This document shows, piece by piece, positions 51,498 through 60,520 of a stretch of DNA of 64,000 bases (positions are counted from its first letter, which is position 1; every line of letters begins with the position of its first letter). The stretch spans positions 1 to 64,000 of the forward strand of contig LNFI01000040.1 of assembly GCA_001464615.1 (NCBI GenBank). The letters are read 5' to 3'. A program made the position numbers and the translations under genes. A model generated the notes under the pieces. It had not been told where the DNA came from. It made no database searches and was given only the letters and a program-made list of their open reading frames with translations. Source of the DNA: Sphingomonadales bacterium Ga0077557 (GTDB lineage Bacteria > Pseudomonadota > Alphaproteobacteria > Sphingomonadales > Sphingomonadaceae).

Positions 51498-54400
51498 ATG
51501 ATCGCCAACCTCATGGCGCTGTCCGTCCGGGCGCGCTGGGCCGTCGTCGCCTTCTTCCTCGTCGTCGCGGGCGTCGGTGTCTGGCAGCTCACGAAGCTGC
51601 CGATCGACGCCGTCCCCGACATCACCAACAACCAGGTCCAGATCAACACAGTCGAGCGCGGGCTGTCTCCCATTGAGATCGAAAAGCGGGTCACTTTCCC
51701 GATCGAGACCGCGCTCGCGGGCATTCCCGGGCTGGAGACAACCCGCTCGCTCTCGCGCAACGGGTTCAGCCAAGTCAGCGCCATCTTCACCGACAAGACC
51801 GACCTATACTTCGCGCGCCAGCAGGTGAGCGAACGGATCGGGCAGGCGCGCGACAGCCTGCCCGACGGGGTCCAGCCGCAGATCGGACCGGTCACAACGG
51901 GCCTTGGCGAGGTGTTCATGTATGCGATCGACTTCGCCAACCCCGGCGGCAAGGGCGCCAAGGTCGTAAACGGCCGGCCGGGCTGGCAATCGGACGGCAG
52001 CTTCCTGACGCCGGAAGGCGACCGGCTGACCGATGACGTGTCTCGCTCGGCCTATCTGCGTACCGTGCAGGACTGGATCATTCGGCCGCAGCTGCGCACG
52101 GTCAAGGGCGTCGCCGGCATCGACTCGATTGGCGGCTACGAGAAGACCTATGTCGTCGAGCCCGATCCGGTGAAGCTCGGCAGCTACGGCGTCTCCTATT
52201 CCGAACTGGCCAAGGCGCTAGAATCGGCGAACCTGTCGGTTGGCGCCAACTACTTCAACCGTGGCGGCGAAGCCTTCCTCTTGCGCGGCGACGCGCGCAT
52301 CAAGGACATCGACGAGATCGCCGATGCCATCATCGCGACCCGTGGCGGGGTGCCCGTCGCGGTCAAGAATGTCGCCACGGTGCGGATCGGTGGTGATCTC
52401 CGAACGGGTGCCGCCAGCATGAACGGTCACGAAGTGGTGGTCGGCACCGCGCTGATGCTGATCGGCGGCAACAGCCGCATCGTCGCGCGCAGTGTGGGCG
52501 ACAAGATCGCCGAGGTTACGAAGTCGCTGCCGCCCGGTATCAAGGTCACGCCCACGCTCGACCGCTCGGTGCTCGTCAACGCGACCGTCGGGACGGTGCA
52601 GAAGAACCTTGCCGAGGGCGCCGTGCTGGTCGCCGCCGCGCTGTTCCTGCTGCTCGGCAACGTGCGCGCGGCGATCATCGCCGTGCTCATCATCCCCTTC
52701 TCGTTCCTGATGATGGCGATGGGCATGAACGCGTTCGGGGTGCCCGGCAACCTGATGAGCCTTGGCGCGCTCGACTTCGGCCTCATCGTCGATGGCGCGG
52801 TGATCATCATCGAGAACTGCCTGCGACGCCTGGCCGAACGGCAACATCGCGAGGGCAGGCTGCTCGCGCTACGTGAACGCCTGGAGGAGACGATGCGGGC
52901 GAGCCAGGAGATGATCAAGCCGACCGTATTCGGTCAGGCCATCATCTTCCTCGCCTTCGCGCCGTTGCTGATGTTTACCGGGGTCGAAGGCAAGACGTTC
53001 TCGCCGATGGCCATCACCATCATGCTGGCGCTGGCGGCCGCGTTCGTCCTGGCGCTGACGTTCGTGCCGGCGATGGTCGCGCTGCTCATCCGCGGCAAGG
53101 TTGCCGAGAAGGAAGTATGGATCGTCGCCCGCATCAAAGAGCGGTATGCGCCGGTCCTCGACATGGCGGTGGCGCGGCCCTGGCCGTTCATCGCGGCAGG
53201 CTTTGGCTACTTCGCGGCCGCGATCCTAGCGTTCGGGTTTTTGGGACAGGAATTCATCCCGCAGCTCGACGAGAAGAACGTGGCGCTCGCCTCCAGCCGC
53301 GTCCCATCGGTGTCGATGGAACAGTCGCTCAAGATGCAGCGAGGTGTTGAGCGTGCCGTCACCAGCCTGCCGGAAGTGGCGCTGATGTTCTCCAAGACCG
53401 GCACCGCCGAGGTCGCGACCGATCCGATGCCGTCCAACATCTCGGACGGCTTCGTCATCCTCAAGCCGCAGGACCAGTGGCCTGCGGGGGTAGAGACCAA
53501 GGCCGACGTGCTCGAGCGGATCGAGAAAAAGTCCGGCGCGCAGATCGGCAACGCGTTCGAGGTCAGCCAGCCGATCCAGCTGCGCTTCAACGAGCTGATC
53601 GCGGGGGTGCGCGGCGATGTCGCGATCAAGCTCTATGGCGACGACCTCGACAAGATGAGCGCGGCCGCCGCCAACATCGTGAAGGCGCTGCAGGCGATCC
53701 GCGGCGCGGCCGACGTCAAGGCCGAGCAGACGAGCGGCTCGCCGACGCTTGACGTCCGCTTCGACCGGGCGGCCATCGCCCGATACGGGCTGACGGTCGA
53801 GGAGGTGGCCGATACCGTAGCCGCGGCGATGGGCGGCCGCGAGGCCGGCCTCGTGTTCGAGGGCGACCGGCGTTTCGGCGTGCAAGTACGCGTGCCGATG
53901 GAAACGCGCGACAACCTCGACGCGCTGCGCAACCTGCCCGTGCTGCTACCACCCGAGGCGACCGAGCGCCGCGGTTCGGTGCCGCTGTCTCAGGTCGCGC
54001 AGTTCCGCTTCAGCGAGGGTCTCAATCAGATCAGTCGTGAGAACGGAAAGCGTCGCGTGGTGATCCAGGCGAACGTGCGCGGGCGCGACGTAGGATCGTT
54101 CGTGGCGGAAGCGATGCCGACGGTGGGCAAGGTCGCGCTGCCGACCGGCTCGTTCCTCGAATGGGGCGGGCAGTTCCAGAACCTGCAGGCTGCGTCCGAC
54201 CGGCTGGCGATCGTCGTGCCGATCTGCTTTGCCGCGATCTTCGCGCTGCTCTACCTGGCGCTCGGCGGGCTCGGACGGGCTTTCGCCGTGTTCGCGGCAG
54301 TGCCACTGGGCCTCGCCGGTGGCGTGTTCACGCTGCTCATAACCGGAATCGCCTTTTCGGTGTCGGCCGCGGTCGGGTTCATCTGCCTGGCGGGTGTCGC

Positions 54401-54761
54401 CGTGCTCAACGGGCTGGTCGTGATGAGCGCCATCCGCGAGCGGCTCGAGGACGGCGTCGAACTCAGCCGCGCCATCGTCGAGGGGACGTTCGAGAAGGTG
54501 CGGCCGGTCATCATGACGGGCTTCGTGCCTGCGATCGGCTTCGTGCCGATGGCGCTCGCACACGGCACCGGCGCCGAGGTCCAGAAGCCGCTCGCGGTGG
54601 TCGTCATCGGCGGCCTGATCGCAGCAACGATCCTCACGCTGCTCGTCCTTCCCGCCATCACCCAGGTCGTGCTCGGCCTGGGCGAGCGCTGGCACGAGCG
54701 GCGCAGGGGAAATCCGAAAAGCCACGGCGGAGAGATGGCTCCAGCGACGGGAGAGGGATGA
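51498..54761 (+). CDS. czcA: heavy-metal RND efflux pump 1
   Basis: A 1087-aa HME-RND transporter with twelve helices and two large periplasmic loops. The proton-relay motif DFGLIVDGAVIIIEN gives D426, D432 and E439. The family N-terminus (PIDAVPDITNNQVQI) is complete. AGGAGG precedes the ATG. The exact metal (Co, Zn, Cd or Ni) cannot be told; the LIVDGAVII form recalls Ni/Co-type pumps such as CnrA/NccA. Confidence 0.95.
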   Translation: MIANLMALSVRARWAVVAFFLVVAGVGVWQLTKLPIDAVPDITNNQVQINTVERGLSPIEIEKRVTFPIETALAGIPGLETTRSLSRNGFSQVSAIFTDKTDLYFARQQVSERIGQARDSLPDGVQPQIGPVTTGLGEVFMYAIDFANPGGKGAKVVNGRPGWQSDGSFLTPEGDRLTDDVSRSAYLRTVQDWIIRPQLRTVKGVAGIDSIGGYEKTYVVEPDPVKLGSYGVSYSELAKALESANLSVGANYFNRGGEAFLLRGDARIKDIDEIADAIIATRGGVPVAVKNVATVRIGGDLRTGAASMNGHEVVVGTALMLIGGNSRIVARSVGDKIAEVTKSLPPGIKVTPTLDRSVLVNATVGTVQKNLAEGAVLVAAALFLLLGNVRAAIIAVLIIPFSFLMMAMGMNAFGVPGNLMSLGALDFGLIVDGAVIIIENCLRRLAERQHREGRLLALRERLEETMRASQEMIKPTVFGQAIIFLAFAPLLMFTGVEGKTFSPMAITIMLALAAAFVLALTFVPAMVALLIRGKVAEKEVWIVARIKERYAPVLDMAVARPWPFIAAGFGYFAAAILAFGFLGQEFIPQLDEKNVALASSRVPSVSMEQSLKMQRGVERAVTSLPEVALMFSKTGTAEVATDPMPSNISDGFVILKPQDQWPAGVETKADVLERIEKKSGAQIGNAFEVSQPIQLRFNELIAGVRGDVAIKLYGDDLDKMSAAAANIVKALQAIRGAADVKAEQTSGSPTLDVRFDRAAIARYGLTVEEVADTVAAAMGGREAGLVFEGDRRFGVQVRVPMETRDNLDALRNLPVLLPPEATERRGSVPLSQVAQFRFSEGLNQISRENGKRRVVIQANVRGRDVGSFVAEAMPTVGKVALPTGSFLEWGGQFQNLQAASDRLAIVVPICFAAIFALLYLALGGLGRAFAVFAAVPLGLAGGVFTLLITGIAFSVSAAVGFICLAGVAVLNGLVVMSAIRERLEDGVELSRAIVEGTFEKVRPVIMTGFVPAIGFVPMALAHGTGAEVQKPLAVVVIGGLIAATILTLLVLPAITQVVLGLGERWHERRRGNPKSHGGEMAPATGEG

Positions 54762-55096
54762 TGGGAAACGGCATGAAGCTATTGCGCATCTACACCGACG
54801 AGGCCGCCTATTTCGGCGACCGCAAAGTGTTCGAGGTGGTCGCATCGCGTGCGCGCGACGCGAAGATGGCGGGCGCAACGGTGCTGAAGGCCCTGTTCGG
54901 CTTCGGCCGGTCGGCGCATCAGCATCGCAAGCACTTCCTGGAGGACGACCAGTCCCTCGTGATCGAGATCGTTGACGACGATGCGCGCCTTCGCGCGTTC
55001 GTCGCCGAACTGGCCGACATATCGGGTATCGGCCTGATCACGCTCGAGGCGGTCGAGATACTTGGCGGCGACAACATGATGGGGAGCGAACGATGA
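54758..55096 (+). CDS. DUF190 (PII-like) protein
   Basis: A 112-aa protein with the DUF190 start MKLLRIYTDEAAYFGDRK and a compact α/β PII-like body. DUF190 genes often follow czcA in sphingomonads and other bacteria; a nucleotide- or metal-dependent regulatory role is supposed but not shown. ATG 54758, 54761 and 54773 are all possible starts. The next gene starts inside its stop. Confidence 0.82.
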   Translation: MMGNGMKLLRIYTDEAAYFGDRKVFEVVASRARDAKMAGATVLKALFGFGRSAHQHRKHFLEDDQSLVIEIVDDDARLRAFVAELADISGIGLITLEAVEILGGDNMMGSER

Positions 55097-56085
55097 GCTC
55101 GAGCGGCGGGACGAACGACATGCTTGATCCCGATCACGACGATCATGCCGGGCACGATCACGATGGAGGTAGCGACAGTGGCCATGGCGGTCACGGTCAC
55201 AGCCACGCGCCCGCCAGCTTCGGCAGGGCGTTCGCGATCGGCACCGCGCTCAACATCGGCTTCGTCGTCGTCGAGGCGACCTATGGCCTGATCGCCGGAT
55301 CGGTCGCGTTGCTCGCCGACGCCGGCCACAACCTGAGCGACGTCCTCGGCCTGCTCATCGCGTGGGGAGCGGCGACGCTTGCGAAACGCACGCCGAAAGG
55401 GCGCTATACCTACGGGCTGCGAAGTTCTTCGATCCTGGCCGCACTGCTCAACGCCCTGCTGCTGCTCGTGGCGATCGGCGTGATCGCGGTCGAGGCGGTG
55501 CGACGGTTCGCCGAGCCGAGCCCGGTCGCCGGCACCACGGTCATGATCGTCGCCGCGATCGGCATCGTGATCAACGGCGTTACCGCGTTGCTGTTCATGA
55601 GCGGTCGCAAAGGCGATCTGAACATCCGCGCCGCGTTCCTCCACATGGCCGCTGACGCCGGCGTGTCGGCTGGCGTCGTGCTTGCCGGGCTGGCGATCGT
55701 GCTGACCGGCCGCACCTGGATCGATCCGGTCACCAGTCTCGTCATCGTCGTCGTGGTCGCGGTCGGGACCTGGGGCCTGCTGCGGGATTCGGTCAACATG
55801 AGCCTGCAGGCGGCGCCTCCGGGCGTCGATCCCGCCAGGATCGGTGCGTTCCTGCGCAAGCAGCGCGGCGTGAAGGGCGTGCACGACCTTCACGTATGGC
55901 CGATGAGCACGACGGAAACGGCCCTGACCGTCCATCTGCTGGTGCCCGAGGGCTATCCGGGCGACGCCTTTACCGTCGAGATCGTGAAGTCGCTCAAGGA
56001 ACGGTTCGGCATCGACCACGCGACGATCCAGATCGAGACCGACCCTGACGCGGACTGCCCGCTAGAACCCGACCACCTGGTCTGA
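55093..56085 (+). CDS. czcD: cation diffusion facilitator (CzcD-like)
   Basis: A 330-aa CDF transporter. The N-terminal ~40 residues are very His/Asp-rich (HDDHAGHDHDGG, HGGHGHSH). The transport site motifs are ADAGHNLSD in helix 2 and HMAADAG in helix 5, the HD-HD pattern of zinc-type CDFs. A cytoplasmic ferredoxin-like C-terminal domain follows. Its coupling to the DUF190 gene puts it in the first czc operon. Confidence 0.92.
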   Translation: MSSSGGTNDMLDPDHDDHAGHDHDGGSDSGHGGHGHSHAPASFGRAFAIGTALNIGFVVVEATYGLIAGSVALLADAGHNLSDVLGLLIAWGAATLAKRTPKGRYTYGLRSSSILAALLNALLLLVAIGVIAVEAVRRFAEPSPVAGTTVMIVAAIGIVINGVTALLFMSGRKGDLNIRAAFLHMAADAGVSAGVVLAGLAIVLTGRTWIDPVTSLVIVVVVAVGTWGLLRDSVNMSLQAAPPGVDPARIGAFLRKQRGVKGVHDLHVWPMSTTETALTVHLLVPEGYPGDAFTVEIVKSLKERFGIDHATIQIETDPDADCPLEPDHLV

Positions 56086-56089
56086 GGCG

Positions 56090-56341
56090 ATGGACGAAGG
56101 CGCATTCACCCGACCACCGAACAGTCGCAAGTCCTGGACGGCCGAGAACGACGACGAGCTCCGCCGGCGGGTTGTCGCCAGGCAACCGCCAGGCGCAATC
56201 GCGAAGGGCATGGGTCGAACGGTCGACGGCATCCGGGGGCGTGCGCAGCAACTGCGCCTCCAGCTTCCGTCGTCGCGCCAGCCATGGCGGATGTTCGCAC
56301 GGCCGTCATGGTGGGGCCTGCGGCACCCCGGCGCCGAATGA
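56090..56341 (+). CDS. small hypothetical protein with Myb/SANT-like helix-turn-helix
   Basis: An 83-aa basic protein 4 bp behind czcD. Residues about 14-56 (SWTAENDDELRRRVVARQPPGAIAKGMGRT-type) read like a SANT/GcrA-type HTH. The tail is Trp- and Arg-rich. Function unknown; it may bind DNA. Confidence 0.55.
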   Translation: MDEGAFTRPPNSRKSWTAENDDELRRRVVARQPPGAIAKGMGRTVDGIRGRAQQLRLQLPSSRQPWRMFARPSWWGLRHPGAE

Positions 56342-56412
56342 AAGAGCGGACAGGAACGTCATCGGAGCGTCACACGCTAGGCCGACCTTGAAAACGCACC
56401 CTAAGGAAACCT

Positions 56413-57099
56413 ATGCTGGCTCTGACCTACACCGTATTCCCGTTGATCGCCGTCCTCGTCGGAGCGATCGTCGCCGTGCTGCGTCCGCCGGGCCCCGCAC
56501 TCTCCAGCGCGATCCAGCATCTCGCGGCGGGCGTCGTGTTCGCGGCGGCTGCAGCCGAGATACTGCCGCAGGTCGTGCACGGCGGATCCCCGGCGGCGAC
56601 GCTGATCGGGGGCGCGGCAGGCGTGGTGGCCATGCTTTCGCTCAAAACGCTAGAGGAGCGCTTCGAGGGGCCGCTGGGAATGCTCGGCGCGGTCGGCACC
56701 GACATACTGATCGATGGCCTGGTGCTCGGCCTGGCGTTCATCGCCGGGGCGAAGGCCGGGCTGTTGCTTACCATCGCCCTGACGCTGGAGATCTTGTTCC
56801 TCGGCGTCACCGTGACCGAGGAACTGGGCGCGACCGTGCGCTCCAAGATAAAGATCGTGGCGATCACCGGCGGGCTCGGACTGCTGCTGCCCCTCGGCGT
56901 CGTCCTGGCCACACCCGTCGCCAGCTTCCCGCTCGCGGTGATCGACGGGTTCCTCAGCTTCGGGCTGATCGCGCTGCTGTATCTCGTGACCGAGGAACTG
57001 CTCGTCGAGGCCCATGCCAAACCGGACAGCCCGCTCATTAGCGCGATGTTCTTCGTCGGGTTCCTCGGACTGCTGCTCCTTGAGGAATTGATGGGCTGA
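56413..57099 (+). CDS. ZIP-family metal transporter
   Basis: A 228-aa membrane protein with about seven helices. HLAAGVVFAAAAAEILPQ and IDGLVLGLAFIAGAKAG carry the ZIP-type metal-site residues in place of the His-rich forms of eukaryotic ZIPs. Direction (uptake or export) is unknown. It stands between the czcD operon and the rcnR-nreB pair and may belong to the former. Confidence 0.78.
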   Translation: MLALTYTVFPLIAVLVGAIVAVLRPPGPALSSAIQHLAAGVVFAAAAAEILPQVVHGGSPAATLIGGAAGVVAMLSLKTLEERFEGPLGMLGAVGTDILIDGLVLGLAFIAGAKAGLLLTIALTLEILFLGVTVTEELGATVRSKIKIVAITGGLGLLLPLGVVLATPVASFPLAVIDGFLSFGLIALLYLVTEELLVEAHAKPDSPLISAMFFVGFLGLLLLEELMG

Positions 57100-57129
57100 G
57101 GTCGCGTCGAAATGGATAGCAACCGAACA

Positions 57130-57399
57130 CTACCAATATTTTGATATTGCTCGAAATTGCTCGATCGCCTGCTGCGGGCCTTCGCCTTCCTCGGCGTGGA
57201 CGAGGCAATGGTCAATATGATCGTTGATCAGCGCACGCTTCGCGCTGGCGATCGCATTCTCGACCGCCTGCAGCTGCTGGGCGATGTCGACGCAGGGGCG
57301 TTGCTCCTCGATCATGGTTACGATGCTGCGAAGGTGGCCGGTCGCCCGGTTAAGGCGCTTGACTATCGCGGGGTGGCTGGTTTGCGCTGTATGGGCCAT
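57130..57399 (-). CDS. RcnR/CsoR-family metal-sensing repressor
   Basis: An 89-aa four-helix-bundle regulator starting at MAHTAQ (57399) with AGGAA 8 bases upstream. Ligand candidates are the N-terminal His (MAHTAQ), C at about 36 in EQRPCVDIAQQ and the His pair near 61-64 (HIDHCL), as in RcnR/FrmR-type sensors. It is divergent from the NreB-like exporter and shares an 18-bp palindrome with it. Ni/Co sensing is the best guess. Confidence 0.85.
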   Translation of the reverse strand: MAHTAQTSHPAIVKRLNRATGHLRSIVTMIEEQRPCVDIAQQLQAVENAIASAKRALINDHIDHCLVHAEEGEGPQQAIEQFRAISKYW

Positions 57400-57437
57400 T
57401 TTGAGTTCCTGACACGTCATGACGGACGTGTCCATCA

Positions 57438-57455
57438 TATCCCCCATGGGGGATA
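57438..57455. promoter_or_regulatory. perfect 18-bp palindrome: operator of the RcnR-like repressor
   Basis: TATCCCCCATGGGGGATA lies in the 89-bp gap between the divergent repressor and exporter genes. G/C-tract dyads with A/T ends are the known target form of CsoR/RcnR-type repressors. One site would control both genes. Confidence 0.75.
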
Positions 57456-57488
57456 GACAGGCGGCCAGAATCAGGGGATAGGGGCGCC

Positions 57489-58814
57489 ATGCTCGCAGTC
57501 CTCGCCAATCGCACCTATCGCCACCTATTCCTCGCGCAGATCATTGCGCTGATCGGGACGGGGCTGGCGACGGTCGCGCTTGGTCTGCTGGCCTATGACA
57601 TCGCAGGCGGTGACGCGGGCGCTGTGTTGGGCACCGCGCTCGCGATCAAGATGATCGCCTATGTCGGTGTCGCGCCGATCGCCGGTGCCTTCGCCAACAA
57701 AGTGCCGCGCCGCGCGCTGCTCGTCGCGATGGACATGATCCGTGCTGCCGTCGCGCTGTGCCTGCCGTTCGTCACGCAGGTCTGGGAGGTCTATGTCCTG
57801 ATCTTCGTGCTACAGTCGGCGTCGGCGGCGTTTACACCGACATTCCAGGCGACCATCCCTGACGTGCTGCCCGAAGAGCGCGACTATACGCGGGCGCTGT
57901 CGCTGTCACGGCTTGCCTATGACATGGAAAGCCTGACCAGCCCGATCCTCGCGGCGGCGTTGCTCACGGTCATCAGCTTCCACTGGCTGTTCGCCGGGAC
58001 CGCGATCGGCTTCGTCGCTTCGGCACTATTGGTAGTGTCGACCACCTTGCCGCGACCCAAGCTGGTCGAGGACGCGGGTGGCATCTACGACAAGACGACG
58101 CGGGGCACGCGCATCTACCTCAAGACGCCACGCCTGCGCGGCCTGCTTGCGCTGACCCTGGCGGCGGCAGCGGCGAGCGCGATGGTGATCGTGAACACAG
58201 TCGTGATCGTCAAAGGGCTCGGCCTCAGCCAGCGCGACGTCGCGCTGACGATGGCGGCGTTCGGCGCGGGCTCGATCACGGCGGCACTGACCTTGCCGCG
58301 CATCCTAGATCGGGTCGCCGACCGCACCGTAATGTTGATCGCTGCCGCTCTTCTGACGCTAACACTTGCCGCGATGGCACTGGTCACCGTGACCATGGGA
58401 ACGGCCGACAGCTATTGGTACATTCTGATCGCAGGATGGATCGTCATGGGCCTGGCCTATTCGGCAAGCGTTACGCCTTCGGGTCGGCTGTTGCGCCGGT
58501 CGGCCAATGCCGACGATCGCCCCGCGCTGTTCGCGGCGCAGTTCGCGCTCAGCCACGTCTGCTGGCTCTTCGCTTACCCCTTGGTTGGGCAGCTCGGCGC
58601 GCGGGTCGGCATGGCGGCAGCGTTTGGCGCGATGGCGGCCATCGCCGGTGTGGGCACGCTGGCTGCGGTCCGGCTCTGGCCGGCGAACGATCCCGACGTT
58701 GTCGCGCACGAACATGGCGACCTTTCGGCCGACGATCCGCACCTGAAAGAGCATGAACGCGGGGATCATGCCTTCGTGATCGACAAGCGTCACCCCGATT
58801 GGCCCAAGGCGTGA
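57489..58814 (+). CDS. MFS metal exporter (NreB-like)
   Basis: A 441-aa major facilitator with twelve predicted helices. It starts LANRTYRHLFLAQIIALIGTG and ends with a hydrophilic His/Asp-rich tail (HEHGD...HLKEHERGDHAF), as in NreB-type nickel exporters. Together with the RcnR-like gene and the palindrome it forms a Ni/Co-responsive export pair. The next gene begins within its stop codon (GTGA). Confidence 0.82.
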   Translation: MLAVLANRTYRHLFLAQIIALIGTGLATVALGLLAYDIAGGDAGAVLGTALAIKMIAYVGVAPIAGAFANKVPRRALLVAMDMIRAAVALCLPFVTQVWEVYVLIFVLQSASAAFTPTFQATIPDVLPEERDYTRALSLSRLAYDMESLTSPILAAALLTVISFHWLFAGTAIGFVASALLVVSTTLPRPKLVEDAGGIYDKTTRGTRIYLKTPRLRGLLALTLAAAAASAMVIVNTVVIVKGLGLSQRDVALTMAAFGAGSITAALTLPRILDRVADRTVMLIAAALLTLTLAAMALVTVTMGTADSYWYILIAGWIVMGLAYSASVTPSGRLLRRSANADDRPALFAAQFALSHVCWLFAYPLVGQLGARVGMAAAFGAMAAIAGVGTLAAVRLWPANDPDVVAHEHGDLSADDPHLKEHERGDHAFVIDKRHPDWPKA

Positions 58815-59203
58815 GCGCGTTTCCCTTGCCGCAGCGCAGCACTCCGCATACACTACCCGGTGTGGCGCTCGTCCGATCCCGATCCGCCCCTTGGGGGTTC
58901 CTGCTCGCTCTCCTCGCCTTGATGACGATGAGCGCCGTATCGACATGGCACAATGCCAGCATTCACGACGACGACGCGGTCCACGCCGTTTCTGTCGCAC
59001 ACGAGCATGAGAAACAGGATTCGAGCGATCCCGATGGCGCCGTGCACCTTACAGCGCACATGGTGGGGCAGAGCCTCGCAATGCCTGATACAGCCGTCGC
59101 CCACATCTATGAGGCGTCATTCACGACCAACTGGTCGGTGCCGCGTTCAGCCCTTAAAGCTGGCATCGATCCAACATCTTTACTGAGACCACCAAAGGCC
59201 TGA
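58811..59203 (+). CDS. small exported protein before the second czc operon
   Basis: A 130-aa protein (GTG 58811) with one hydrophobic segment at about residues 28-45 and a His/Asp-rich mature part (WHNASIHDDD, AHEHEKQD). It takes the same place before czcC2 as the His-rich protein does before czcC1. It may buffer metal in the periplasm. No closer family is recognised. Confidence 0.6.
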   Translation: MSAFPLPQRSTPHTLPGVALVRSRSAPWGFLLALLALMTMSAVSTWHNASIHDDDAVHAVSVAHEHEKQDSSDPDGAVHLTAHMVGQSLAMPDTAVAHIYEASFTTNWSVPRSALKAGIDPTSLLRPPKA

Positions 59204-59260
59204 TCCCTGCCGCGCGCTGGGGGCGCGCCCGAGTCCAACTCGTGCAAGGATCACATCTCT

Positions 59261-60520
59261 ATGACTGGCTTTATCAGCCGACGGCGCCTTGCGGCGCTGT
59301 TCGGCGGACTCGCGGGCGTGACGCTGGCGGGTCCGGCGTGGGCCGACCCCGCGCCACCCTTCGCTCTGTTGCTCAAGCAAGCCGAGCAATCTCCCCGCCT
59401 CCAGGAGTTGGCCGCCGACGTCGATCGTGCGGCGGGCCTGTCGGACCAGGCGCACGCACGCCCCAATCCATCCGTGAGCGTCTATGCCGAGAACTTTGCC
59501 GGCTCGTCGCCCTATGCCGGGTTCGACCGGACCGAGACGACGCTGCAATATAGCCAGCCGTTCGAGCTGGGCGGCAAACGATCTGCGCGCATCGCTGCTG
59601 GCGAAGCCGGGGTGACAGCGGCGCGCGCGCGAGGCCTGCAAGGTCGCGTCGCCTTTGCTTATGATCTTGCGCGGGCCTATGCCGCCGTCGAACTCGCCGA
59701 TCGGCGCATCGCGATTGCCGAGGACGAAGTCGAAGAGGGCGAAGCCGACCTGAAACTCGCCCGCGCGCTGGTCGAGGCAGGCAAGGAAGCCCGCCTCCGC
59801 GCGCTGCAAGCGGAAACCGAACTCAATGCCGCCCGTGCCGTGCTCGAAAGCACGCGGGCAGCGCGCACAGCGGCACTTGCCCGGCTCTCCGCGCTGGCCG
59901 GGGTGGAGACCCCCTTCACCGGTATTTCGGACTCGCTGCTCGATCTGCCCCAATCACGCGCCGCTTACGGCTCGGCCGATCCGCTCCGAACCACCGGCTA
60001 TCTCGCCGCGCTGGCCGATCGGGAGGCTGCTGCAAAACGTGCAGCGTCGGAGCGCAAGCGTGCCATGCCGGACATTACCGGGCAGATCGGCGTGCGCAGG
60101 CTCGATCAGGACCGCGCGACCGCGCTGGTCGCCGGCGTTTCGTTGCCGCTGCGCCTGTTCGATCGCAACCGGGGCAATATCGCCGCAGCCGACGCCGAGC
60201 TGCGCGGGGCGGAGGCAAGGGCGGCGGCGGCACGGCTTGAAGCGACCGCCAATGTTCGCAGCGCCGTCGCGCTGGCAGAAGCCGCCGACGCCCGCGCCAT
60301 CGCCGCAGAACGGACGATGGCGACGGCGGAGGAAACCTATCGGCTTGCCCGCATCGCCTATGAAGCGGGCAAATCGCCCTTGAGCGAACTGCTCGTCGCC
60401 CGCCACGGACTGGGTCTGGCGCGTGGCGTCGTCGCCGATGCTGCCGCTGCCCGTTTCGATGCCCGTGCCCAACTCGCCAGCCTGAACGGCATGGCCATCA
60501 CCGGAGACCCGGTCCAATGA
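59261..60520 (+). CDS. czcC: outer-membrane factor of czc system 2
   Basis: A 419-aa TolC-fold protein with a signal peptide ending near AWADP (residue 28). It shares the YAENFAG and FELGGKRSARI elements with CzcC1 but is clearly different in the rest, so it is not a recent duplicate. It overlaps the czcB2 gene by 4 bp. Confidence 0.9.
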   Translation: MTGFISRRRLAALFGGLAGVTLAGPAWADPAPPFALLLKQAEQSPRLQELAADVDRAAGLSDQAHARPNPSVSVYAENFAGSSPYAGFDRTETTLQYSQPFELGGKRSARIAAGEAGVTAARARGLQGRVAFAYDLARAYAAVELADRRIAIAEDEVEEGEADLKLARALVEAGKEARLRALQAETELNAARAVLESTRAARTAALARLSALAGVETPFTGISDSLLDLPQSRAAYGSADPLRTTGYLAALADREAAAKRAASERKRAMPDITGQIGVRRLDQDRATALVAGVSLPLRLFDRNRGNIAAADAELRGAEARAAAARLEATANVRSAVALAEAADARAIAAERTMATAEETYRLARIAYEAGKSPLSELLVARHGLGLARGVVADAAAARFDARAQLASLNGMAITGDPVQ

